DNA of 30,745 bases from Syncephalis plumigaleata (lineage: Eukaryota > Zoopagomycota > Zoopagomycetes > Zoopagales > Piptocephalidaceae), in the NCBI GenBank assembly GCA_025201365.1, contig JAIXMF010000149.1, forward strand, positions 1 to 30,745, written 5' to 3'. Made by a program: the position numbers and the translations under genes. Below, in pieces: positions 1 to 9,239 of this stretch (the stretch's first letter is position 1; each line of letters starts with the position of its first letter). The notes under the pieces were generated by a model. It worked only from the letters and a program-made list of their open reading frames with translations, made no database searches and was not told where the DNA came from.

Positions 1-1
1 T

Positions 2-3000
2 ACACGTGGTGAAACACTCGAGGAACAAGTAAATTATACTAGACAGATTGTAGACATCCTACGTAGTGATCAGGATGTGAAAATGATTACTCAGAAATTA
101 CTTGAATTCCAGGCAAACTGTCAACTGGATGTTAGTCAGTCAATCGTATTCAATAAGCGTAATACTCGAGTACGCCACTTGTTATCGACAGTATTATCGA
201 AAAAGAATGCCGATAAACAAGCAGCCGATAAACGTGCAAAACAACCCGTTAAAAGTGACGTCAAAGTAGTACTCGCGAATAGTTCACCCCATTCTACCTA
301 TGCTGCCACCCATTCAACTAGCCATGTTTACAAAATGCGATGACTAACCAGAACAGCAACAAGAGTAACAAACAGGATGGTAAAGATGGTTCGACATCAA
401 ATCGTTATTACTCTCAGGAACAGTACACGACGGAACAATACGAGAGCATGGTTACGCAACATCCGGATCGTATTGATCTCTGGATTGCTTACGCTCAGCA
501 TCTTCTACCTAGTCCGTTAACGATGGATATACTTCGTGCGCCAGGCACTCAATTGGATGACACGCTACGCATATTGTCGCGTGCTTTATCGGTTTGCCCC
601 GCATCAGAAGCATTATGGAACATGTACCTAGAGTTCATGATGCGACGTGGAGACATTGGTGCGGTGCAGAATCTCATTGAACATGCACTTCGCTACACAT
701 CAATGGCATGGAGTATACGTTGGCGGTAAGTACTAACTATTCATATTATTAACATGCTAATCGATCAAATTAGACATTATTTATGGGAGGAAGGTAGTAA
801 TAAGAAGCATGCGATACTCGGAGATATGACCAAGGATCTATTCGATTCTAATCAACTGGGTAAGTATATATATTCTATTGCGACTATCTATCTAGTTATT
901 GATGCTAATGAACATGCAATATCAGATGTACAACAACGATCTCAGCGATTACTAGACGTACTAGTGCAATTAGTATCCCTTGTGTTGAAGGAGAAAGGCG
1001 CAGATACAGCAATATATACGCTATTTCGTTTGATTGCTTGTACAGAACGAGCGGATTTCATATCGTTAATGGTCAATGATATAGATATTAGCGAGTCAAT
1101 TGCATTGGAATCCACCAAGATTACATCACATCAAGTGCTAGCCCAACTGTTACAGCCAGTTCATTTAACAGTGCTCATTACCACCTATTGCCATTTATTA
1201 TTATGGCATTCACTTCCAAGCAATTATCTCTTATATGCTGCACCTAATGATTTCGTAACCATTGGTGGTCTCGTACTTTTACGCTACGACCAGTTGAACG
1301 AACTACCAATGAGCGAGATATCCGATTCACCTCTACTCACTAGCGTATATGCCATTTGGATTAATGTAATGCGACATTTGCTTTCTATTAAGGATGCAAA
1401 TGAGCAGGTAGCAGCCGGTGCCATGTCGTTGGAACCATTGATTTGGTCATTTAAAGCAGCGGCACAAAACTGCCATCACTTAGCGAAGACATTCTCCCTA
1501 CCCAGAAATGATTTACACGATATTCTAGTAACTTCACTCAATCAATGGCCAAATGCAACATTAATTGAGTTATACATTGAAATAGAATCAAATGTACGTA
1601 ATAATGATTAGTACTAATATGTATGTATATATTAACATTATATGTGTATATGTGCACTATTTAGAAGGAAAGGGGAATCAACTATTTATCGAACACCATT
1701 CAACAACAATTGCAACAACAAAATGAAATCGAGCATATCAACTTGAATTTCCTATATTATCACTGGATAGTAGAGTATTTGTCGTCGGCATCAATGCAAG
1801 AGGATAAGGCACAAGTACGCAATGTGTTATTCAATCAGTTGTGCAATTGCATCAAACGATATTTCGATAAAAACAAGATGCATGCCTATACGACACCACA
1901 GCATATTGAACCGTTATATCGTAAACTATTGGGATTACCGGCTTCCGTGCATACACCACCTGTATTGAAGAATATCAGTATAGACAATACACGTACCGAT
2001 ATCTACCTATGGCTCAACTATTTATTCCTACTGCAACTCATTAATACGCGTGCATTCAATGATGGCTTAAGCATGGATGATGCATTTAGTCAAATGTTTA
2101 CGGCAATTATCTCAAAATCAAACACGATAACATCAATATATCCATGGGAGGGCACTTTATACGCATTATGGCGAACGTAAGTGGTGATCATTCGTCTATA
2201 TATACATATATATATATATATATATAATGGCATCCTATCGGTAAATCTAACATGATCTAGGTTTATTACATGGACGACTGAGCATAAATCCGGCAATTCA
2301 CTAATGAAACGAGACAAGGAGGATAGAACGCATTTTATTTATTCTTCATTGGAGCAGGCGATATCTCAATTGGTTATTAATCATGAACATAGATATAATC
2401 CCGGCGATGTCATTCCGATGGCTAAGCTTATTCCGTTAAAGGTAAACTAGAAACGAGCAATTGAATAGCTGAGACATCCACGAGAGCAGAGTGGTATTAG
2501 TTCACTGGTTATTTATACGAATAATGCCTATCTATCTATCTATATCTATCTATACATTTTAACAGGACTGGACGCTCATCAATGGTCTATTGGAGCAATG
2601 TATGGATCTTTTACCGGTGCTTTCCCGAGCAAAGAAATCACATCTGTTTTACTTGCTTATCGAAAACGTTTACTATTGGCGCATGTATGGCATACTTCAT
2701 TGTTAATCATCACCTTCATTATCATTTATTCGTAATAACTATGACTTTCATTTGAATCATCTAGGTTTATCTATTCGCTGGCAGTTGCCGCCGAATTAAA
2801 GGAGGGATATCCACTACAACGCCAATTCGTCAAGATTGAACAGAGCTTCATTAACGCGCTGTCGAAGTTTCCTCACGATCAAGCATTGTGGACTATGTGG
2901 GGCCATTTTGTCATATAATCAGGCATATTTACACAATACTGACATAGATTGTAAACTAACTGTAATAGGCGTTTGACTTTTGTTAAGCAACTAACAAGTG

Positions 3001-3161
3001 CTGTGTCTAATGACAGCAAGGACAAGGACAATGGGGATGACAAGGGCGATGATGACGACGACGACAAGACTACCGAGAAGAATGCCTTGCTATCTAGTGT
3101 GATCAATGAAGCGAAACGCTACCTGCCCATGCATACGACGACTAATCTTCATTGTAGTTAA
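2..3161 (+). CDS. ZFC3H1/Red1-like nuclear exosome-adaptor scaffold, C-terminal part (5' truncated)
   Basis: Partial gene running off the left edge. Phase-consistent exons: 2-265, 352-725, 774-859, 926-1593, 1665-2176, 2261-2441, 2566-2684, 2765-2896, 2969-3161, giving 842 residues and a TAA stop. Introns are 48-124 nt; several carry a CTAAC/CTAAT branch-like motif. The product has HAT/TPR-like helical repeats, for example LRILSRALSVCPASEALWNM followed by YLEFMMRRGD and, later, DIYLWLNYLFLLQL. This order and spacing resemble the C-terminal half of animal ZFC3H1, the scaffold linking the MTR4 helicase to poly(A) RNA decay; fission yeast Red1 plays the equivalent part. The C3H1 zinc finger would lie upstream of the window. 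The tail is Asp/Lys-rich (DDDDDD). The first junction (donor at 266) and the last one (GTGGGG donor at 2897) are the weakest; without the last intron the frame stops at 2917. NRDE2 is the main alternative family. Confidence 0.6.
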
Positions 3162-3607
3162 TCTGATTCTTTTTTCATAAAGAGCAGATATGTTATAGTT
3201 ATTTATGGTAATAACTGTAACATATACCGATGAATGACTAGATTTCTGGCAAGTACAAAAACCAGGTAACTTTAATACTAGATAGACGATGGTCCTAGAA
3301 ACCATTGATTATTTAGTGTTTATTATTTGTAATATATGTTATATCCATATTCATATCCATATCCACATATATTGTTAATACGGTGAATCCATTTACATAC
3401 ACATAATACATGCTTCTCCAACTCGTTAACATTGTTAGCCATCAACTTTTGTTTTTATTAATAAATAGATTTGCATAGTAGTTAGTATCATCGTCTTTGT
3501 CATTAAATGATTAATTTTAATGGGATCTGCTCTCAGAACTGCATTCTGGCACTTATGATCTTTGAATCATAAGAAAATATCCAACTACGCTAGTATATTT
3601 GTATCGT
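3162..3607. other. Intergenic, 3' flank of the ZFC3H1-like gene
   Basis: AT-rich sequence with TATCCATATCCA-type short repeats near 3345-3375 and no open frame I can support. It separates two convergently oriented units: the scaffold gene (+) and the RRM relic (-). Confidence 0.5.
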
Positions 3608-4085
3608 TTACCTTATAGAATTGATAATAATAGTTATCGCTGTTAATGAAAGATCCATTACCAATAAATCATGTTTGCAATACATTGCAACACATGTCGT
3701 AGCAGGTGATGCCTGAAGTGGTCCCAATCCCTTTAATGTCTTCATGCCTTCAATCAATGTACCAGGTATCATGGCCGTAATAACATGAAGATTATTGCCG
3801 CATAGTTCAAATCCATTCATTGCTGCTATGGCCACCGGGACTACTTTATCCGATTCACAATCAATAAATCTAGTGCAATTTATTAGATGGATTTATATAC
3901 ACGTCTTGTGCTACCATCTTACCCGTAAGTCTTGTGTTGTCTTGTAGTCCTATTCGGCTAATGCTATTAACAATTTAATAGTTAGCAAACTAGTGAATGG
4001 AATGATCACGTATGCATATGTGCTTACAACGAGAATGTAATACTCGATTCTATCAAATGCCTCAATGATAGTTTACAGTGTCAAC
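3608..4085 (-). pseudogene. Broken RRM gene fragment, PUF60/half-pint-like
   Basis: Reading the minus strand, three exon-like blocks join in phase: about 4070-4028 (TIIEAFDRIEYYILV), 3957-3923 (PNRTTRQHKTYG) and 3870-3608 (FIDCESDKVVPVAIAAMNGF, then ELCGNNLHV). The two introns, 70 and 52 nt, are GT-AG. Together they form most of one RNA-recognition motif: an RNP1-like HKTYGFID and the closing AAMNGFELCGNNLHV. The layout, with a Pro-containing linker after the motif, is closest to PUF60-type splicing factors. Upstream, a TAA at about 4074 breaks the frame, and the preceding bases (gac act gta aac) still encode an RRM-like DTVN one frame away, so a frameshift is likely. No second or third RRM or start region was found. 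It is therefore a relic, retaining intron positions (not a processed copy). It lies directly beside the left inverted-repeat arm. Confidence 0.6.
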
Positions 4086-4165
4086 TATACCATACTAAAT
4101 AAAACGGATGCACATTACAAATACTCGCATACTCCATAAGAATATGCTGTATTCGATGAACATTG

Positions 4166-4990
4166 TAAATCGTGCATTTATTAAATAAATTATGATGATA
4201 CTACTTACGGTTAATTGCATAGAGAGCAACGTGTGAACAAAGTGAATACGCGATAAACAATGTAATAAACAAATAGCAGTTAGTAGAATGACTGACTTGT
4301 CACGATTGAGCAAGAAATGAGCAAGGAAGGGTGCATGAACACGTATGCCAGTTTATTCGAAGAAGCAGTGTATGCCTGTAGGTAGATAGAGTATGTAGAT
4401 GACAGTAAACAAATAAAAATACAAATAAAAGCATGACATAGTGGTGGCATACAAACAGATGACGGAAAAGAGTGGTAAAAGTAAAAGGTGCATACTACAA
4501 CGAGAGCGGTGAACGCTTAAGCATTGATAAATAAGCAGGACAGTGATAGAGAACAAAGGACTAGAACGAACAATAAACAAGGCTTATTGGTATAGTAATA
4601 ATAGCGACAAGTGAGCATGTAGATAGTTTAGAGGAAGAGGAAAACAAAGAGATAAATAAAAGTCATAGAGATCGTATGACAGAATAGCTGCTATTGGGAG
4701 TGTGTATGTTAAAGTGAAAGAGGAAGTAAGCGGAATGCGAATGACACGAAGAAGACGCGTATTACTGAGAAAGTAAAAGAACTAGCTAGCATATAGTTAA
4801 GAGGAAGTGGACGCGTGTTGTTTACTGACAAGTGGGATGTAGTTGACACAAAGAAGACACGTGCTGTGTAAAGAAATAAATGACAAGGGGAATGAGCAAT
4901 AAGTGGAATAGTGAATACACGCAGTGTGAAATGGCAGCAGTGACAAGCATGTGTATGTAGTGGGATGAAGTAGAATGATGGAAATAAATT
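4166..4990. repeat. Left arm of an 825-bp inverted repeat
   Basis: The reverse complement of this segment matches 15517-16341 end to end. I counted 15 mismatches and no gaps, about 98% identity. Similarity drops sharply at both ends. The minus strand is pyrimidine-rich and contains a consensus-like donor (CCGTAAGTAG, about 4199-4208). Short open frames exist in both arms, but nothing suggests selection on protein. There is no TG...CA terminus, no terminal inverted repeat and no target duplication, so I call it a duplicated segment rather than a known transposon class. Confidence 0.92.
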
Positions 4991-5126
4991 GGAATGAATA
5001 GAGAAAGCAACAGTGAAATGAATGTAGTAGCAAGTATAGAAATATTTGTATGCAGTGATTTAAATTGTTAATGACAATAGTAGTACATTTATTGAACAGA
5101 ATTGTATGGTATATTAGTGATGACAG

Positions 5127-5219
5127 TTAAAAACGCCGTTGTCGCTTTGCTGGTGGCTCAGACAGGTCGGATTGTAGGAAGCAGTCAAGCTTGCGCTTCA
5201 CTTCCTGCGCGGATTTAAA
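5127..5219 (-). pseudogene. Disconnected last 30 codons of the FHA-kinase gene
   Basis: On the minus strand this segment reads FKSAQEVKRKLDCF, then a short acidic linker, then PAKRQRRF and TAA. It is the natural continuation of the kinase after ...LQHPW. The two halves are separated only by the solo LTR and one copy of its 5-bp target duplication. The basic PAKRQRRF end resembles a nuclear-localisation tail, and Chk2-type kinases also carry basic clusters after the kinase domain. In the present arrangement translation from upstream stops inside the LTR unless the LTR is spliced out. Confidence 0.85.
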
Positions 5220-5505
5220 CCATGTGTGATGATGTCTACCGTTTTCGGTAGAATCATGTCATGATTAACAGCCCCTCCAAGTATAAATAGGTCCAACTAG
5301 AACCTATCTATCATTATCGAAAAAAAAAGCTATCTTTTATCCCCTCTCTCAATAAAAAGCGTTTATATCTTTCGTAAATCCTCTCGTTTATTTGATATTG
5401 CAAGTATAGAATCGTAGCGTAAAGGTATATTTACTGGAACCTACGATTACGGGTCTTTGATATTAACCCAATTACACGCTGTTCTCACTAGAACGCCACA
5501 CCATG
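5220..5505 (+). mobile_element. Solo LTR (276 bp, 5225-5500) with 5-bp target duplication CCATG
   Basis: The element starts TGTGATGATG and ends GAACGCCACA (TG...CA). It is flanked by the direct repeat CCATG at 5220-5224 and 5501-5505. On the plus strand the order is that of an LTR: TATA box TATAAATA at 5282-5289, then a polyadenylation-like AATAAA at 5351-5356. A hairpin (TCTACCG, TTTT, CGGTAGA) lies near the 5' end and a run of nine A at 5320-5328. No internal retrotransposon genes are present, so it is a solo LTR left by recombination. Ty1/copia and Ty3/gypsy elements both give 5-bp duplications, so I cannot choose between them. It sits antisense in the last exon of the kinase gene, and its promoter points into that gene. 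Confidence 0.9.
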
Positions 5506-7863
5506 GATGCTGCAGAGCATCCATGGCCGTCATGCGTCGAGCCGGATCGACCTGGAGAAGGCCATTAACAAAACGCGTCGCTAAACATGATTGATTATAG
5601 TTAGTGGATTTTATTAGTGTAATCATAGCAACTTACCTTCATTGACGGGTTCATTAAAATTGACAATTTCAAATGGCGCTCGCACATTTAAAATTGTAAG
5701 AAGGTATTCTTCATAGGTCCATTTACTGATATACTTCATGAATGGATGAATACCTATGACATATCAGGTTAGCTATCGTTGATTTTAAGCAAAGATTAAC
5801 TTACCACTTAACAAGAAGTATGCAAGGATGCCTATACTCCACATGTCGGCGCTTTTGGTGAATCCGACATTTGAACCATGGATATGGGCAACTTTCCATT
5901 TGCCCGTGTCGCCTTGTTTCGTGAAGCGTTCAACAACGACGTCTACATTCGCGCCGCTCAAAAAGACCTCTGGCGCCATGTATTCTGGCGTACCAATAAG
6001 TCCTTTAGCAATTGCAGTTGAGTTTGGGAATATAAGCGACAGCCCAAAATCTGCCAGGAGGGCGTGTGTACAACCCTCGTCCTTGAAAAGAATATTTTCA
6101 CGCTATACTTGTGTTAGTATTTATAATAAAGCAAATAACCAAATAGCTTACCTTGATATCTAGTTGCAATTGAATTACATTAAACAAGTCATCATGAGTA
6201 AATATTATTAGTTAATCATAAACATAACTGATTACTTACCAAGGTGAGCTATATCGACCTTGTGCAGATCCTAGTAGTGTATGGGTTAATAGAGCTTAGT
6301 ATTAATCATAGTTGTATTACTTACTTGGACCGCCAGCAGAATTTGGCGGATAATTGCCTTGGCCTTGGCTACAGGGAGTGGTGCGGGGTTCTTGGCCAGG
6401 TAGTTAAAGAGACTACCTCCTTTGGCTAGCTCTGTGACAACAAACGTGCCACAATCGTTTTGATTGAAGCTAATGGCACGTAGTATATGTTGCTGGTGTC
6501 GAAATCGTCGCATTATACCCCACTCGTTTGCCAGCGTCATATCGTCGTTATCAGCTTGCTTGATTGCTGCTGCTTCTCCAGTAGCACAGGATATCCCCTT
6601 GTACACTGTACCGAAGGCACCGCTAGATGCGCACGTTAGCTATTCATTATAGAACTTTCCTGTATTTAACCATTCGATCACTTACCCGCCGAGACGCTCT
6701 GTGGTCTGGTAGTAATCACCCAGCATCTGTACCGTGTTAGTAGTAACATTGTATATATTTGTCTCCATTTACCTGTGTATAATAAACAGGCGACACCTGT
6801 TCTGATTCTGCTTGTTCTAATGCAGTATATAGAAATTTGTCTATATATATTGTTAGCTCAAATTTATCAATGAAGTCGCTGTAACTTACAATTATAAACG
6901 TCTATATTGATCGTGCCGACATTTTCAAATGTGCTGTTTTCATTTTCCTCCTGATCGTTTACTACAGAAATGATTAGCATGAATATTTGACCGTTCATAC
7001 CAATAACTTACTACTTAAGGCAGTAGAGCCCCCATTCTAATAAACGATTAGCTAAACATTCAATACATTTGAGCATAGGACTTACTGTTATGTGAATCAT
7101 ACCATTTTCCTAATGAGCTGCAGGTTAGATTACATTCATCGTTTAATATGATTATTCTCTTACCTCTGATATGTCGAAAGCGCAGTTATCACCTTGAGGA
7201 AGCTTATAATCACTAATGTATTACAATTAGTAAGTATAGCAAGGCGACATAGTAGTAACTTACCAGCCAGCTTCATTACCAAACGATAACTTGCCGCCAC
7301 GGTAAAGTAGCAATTCTTTAGATAGGTTAGTTATTGTAGTCAATATCATTTAAACACAGCTTACCTTGCTTTTTATCTTGCTCCACCGTTATCCACCCTA
7401 CTAGCTTCGTGCGCTTCTCCTGCTGAAGCTTGGGCCACTTAAAAGGCACACGAATAAATTTACTGTGCTTTTGCTCTACACCTGAGCCACCGTCGCCAGC
7501 AATTGATAGTTACGCTGGTTTCGGTGATGGCTCCGCTGCTTTGACTGGCACCGACTCCGAGGCAGCAACAGTAGCAGCAGTGGTAGTAGTAGGAGCAGGA
7601 GCAGTGGCAGCAGCAGTAGTAGTAGGGGAGGTGGTAGTGGTCGTAGCAGGAGCAGTGGCAGAAGCGAGAATAGGAGAAGTGACAGTGGTAGTAGTAGTAG
7701 GAGAGGTGGTAGTGGTAGTAGCAGGAGTGGGAATAGGAGCTGAAGTAAAAGTGACAATACGTACTCTTCCATCGTTAATACCAGCGGTAGTAGCTGGTAT
7801 TATAATAGGTGCGGACTTTGACGCTAGCACTCGTATTGGTGCTGGACCGGCATCTCGTTCCAT
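5447..7863 (-). CDS. FHA-domain Ser/Thr checkpoint-type kinase (Chk2/Rad53/Cds1-like), C-terminus replaced by LTR
   Basis: Fifteen exons, all in phase: 7863-7514, 7462-7365, 7315-7264, 7212-7164, 7109-7086, 7036-7012, 6961-6890, 6840-6773, 6726-6686, 6622-6325, 6270-6240, 6159-6152, 6102-5805, 5753-5637, 5580-5447; 554 residues. Residues 1-116 are Thr/Ala/Pro-rich with TSP/SP sites and no SQ/TQ cluster. An FHA-like fold spans about 118-230. The kinase has the glycine loop LGGGAFGTV (258-266), Lys281 in AAIK, HLDIK with Asp370 and Lys372, DFG at 390-392, TPEYMAPE, an inserted segment before DMWSIG, and DPARRMTA...QHPW (to 537). FHA next to a CAMK-type kinase is the Chk2/Rad53/Cds1/Dun1/Mek1 architecture, DNA-damage or meiotic checkpoint kinases. 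The last 17 residues come from the solo LTR. The catalytic residues are intact, so the enzyme may still work. Confidence 0.85.
6152..6159 (-). other. 8-nt micro-exon encoding part of the kinase catalytic loop
   Basis: The upstream exon ends ...GCT CAC CTT G and the downstream exon starts CGT GAA AAT. Only the eight bases ATATCAAG between them, bounded by CTAG upstream and GTAAGC downstream, complete His-Leu-Asp-Ile-Lys. The flanking introns are 80 nt (6160-6239) and 49 nt (6103-6151). No other AG in the upstream intron gives an open catalytic loop. Confidence 0.85.
7510..7760. repeat. Imperfect GTAGTAGTAGGAG-type minisatellite inside kinase exon 1
   Basis: The plus strand is a degenerate repeat of GTGGTAGTAG / GGAGCAGTGGCAG units. 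On the coding minus strand it gives the Thr/Ala/Pro-rich disordered N-terminus (runs such as PATTTTTSPTTTTTVTSP). The repeat is open in several frames, which explains the long shadow frames on both strands here. Confidence 0.8.
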
Positions 7864-9229
7864 TTTGAGAGCGCAATCGTTAAGTATATAGCTGTAAGGG
7901 TATAGAAAGCAGCAGTAGAGCCGTATGGGATAAGTAAAAGCTTGCGCGTAAATCGAGGTTGAACTAGATAGTGGATAGAACTGGAAGAGTAGCGGAATAA
8001 GAGGTTGTGCATAGCCCAGTACCTACTGTCGCCATCACTAGTGGCTTTATATAACGCAACACATAGGTCATAAAACTGTAGCTTCAGCTTATACCGCTAT
8101 ACTTCCTCTAGGACGCTTTGAACTTGGGAATATTTCAAACTCATACTGCGTAGAGTTGAGCAGAACTGAGCAGAACAGACCAGCTCCAATACTATAATAA
8201 TCACATGTTTTTTACGATCTTTGCCAATACTTGACTGATTTCTACGCGGCAAGTTTGCTTACATTGCTTGACACTTGACTAAATACGTTGTGCACATTTA
8301 ATGTAGATATCCTTATTCATGACAAATTTACAGAGTGTATAAGATATTGGTCGTCAAGATAAACAAGCAAAGTGACTGCGCACTTGCATCGTCTTTATTT
8401 GGAAGGTGGTTTTGCTCTATGTAAGCAGCCACAATCTGTCTGATTATTGACAAAGGACCCGCACCGATACCGTTTACCCGGATTTCCATCCATCCATCCA
8501 TCCTTTCTTTCCTCTTTTACTAGCGTTATGAGGTTGGCAGTTCATCCCATTCTTTCGACGTTGTTGGCTCATGTCAATTTCGATATCGCAAGCTATCGTT
8601 TTCCTCATTTCTTTGTTCACTTATCCAACACAACGCTTCCAAAAACGATTATCAAACAGCTATTCCATCTAGGTTACACAATCCTTACCAAAAAATTCTC
8701 ACGCCGTTATTCCACTTATGCACTGCAGTTACGTCACTACAACATCGCACTGCAACCTAGCTTAACCCTGTGCATGTCATTATCGTAAACTACTATTTAG
8801 TCCTAGCCCATCAGAACTAACCGACCGCACACTGTATCTGTTATCTATCCCAACTGTCTACGGCTTTTGCGCTTTTTACTTCTCTTTCGTTTTCCACCCT
8901 CATTCTGCTACTCTTTTCTTGTAATGACACTTTCTACATAATACTGTCGTTTATATACATAGAATGAGTTATCCTTTATTATATTTGTTCGTATGGCGGT
9001 AATAATAAGTATGCTAATAGGTACTATATATTTGCGCTTTATTTGCTTGAAAGTACACATGCATGGGACATTGGTTGTTGGATCTACAGCAGAAAGTAGC
9101 AGCTACTTAAGCGATTGGGACTAGTTCCGGTTGACGAACGTAACAGGCATTGCGACTAAAGTTCCCGCACGAGCGCTACTACCCCAAATTCTTAAGTAAG
9201 CTGCTATGGGCTGTAGTAATCCGCAATCA
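7864..9229. other. Upstream region of the kinase, no supported gene
   Basis: Sequence between the kinase start and the first traces of the synthetase relic. A plus-strand frame at 8447-8788 ends with an Arg-rich stretch (KFSRRYSTYAL) that resembles a mitochondrial presequence. It could be the decayed N-terminus of the IleRS relic downstream, but nothing connects them. Confidence 0.4.
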
Positions 9230-9239
9230 ATGTAAGCGA

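Noticed and set aside
335-343. ATGA overlap suggesting a two-cistron arrangement
   Set aside because: A phase-consistent GT-AG intron with a perfect CTAAC branch site spans it, and both sides read as one HAT-repeat-type protein.
4166-4990. Repeat arms as LTRs or coding sequence (short frames conserved in both arms)
   Set aside because: The arms are inverted, lack TG...CA and target duplications; the frames are low-complexity Leu/Ser/Tyr-rich and differ in length and ends.
5225-5262. Box C-like TGATGA near 5227 as a C/D snoRNA
   Set aside because: No box D partner; the motif is the first bases of the solo LTR.
5127-5262. Separate small gene encoding a basic peptide on the minus strand
   Set aside because: The frame has no start of its own and continues the kinase exactly when the LTR is removed.
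7430-7891. Plus-strand Val/Ala/Gly-rich frame
   Set aside because: Shadow of the repeat that encodes the Thr/Pro-rich N-terminus of the kinase on the other strand.
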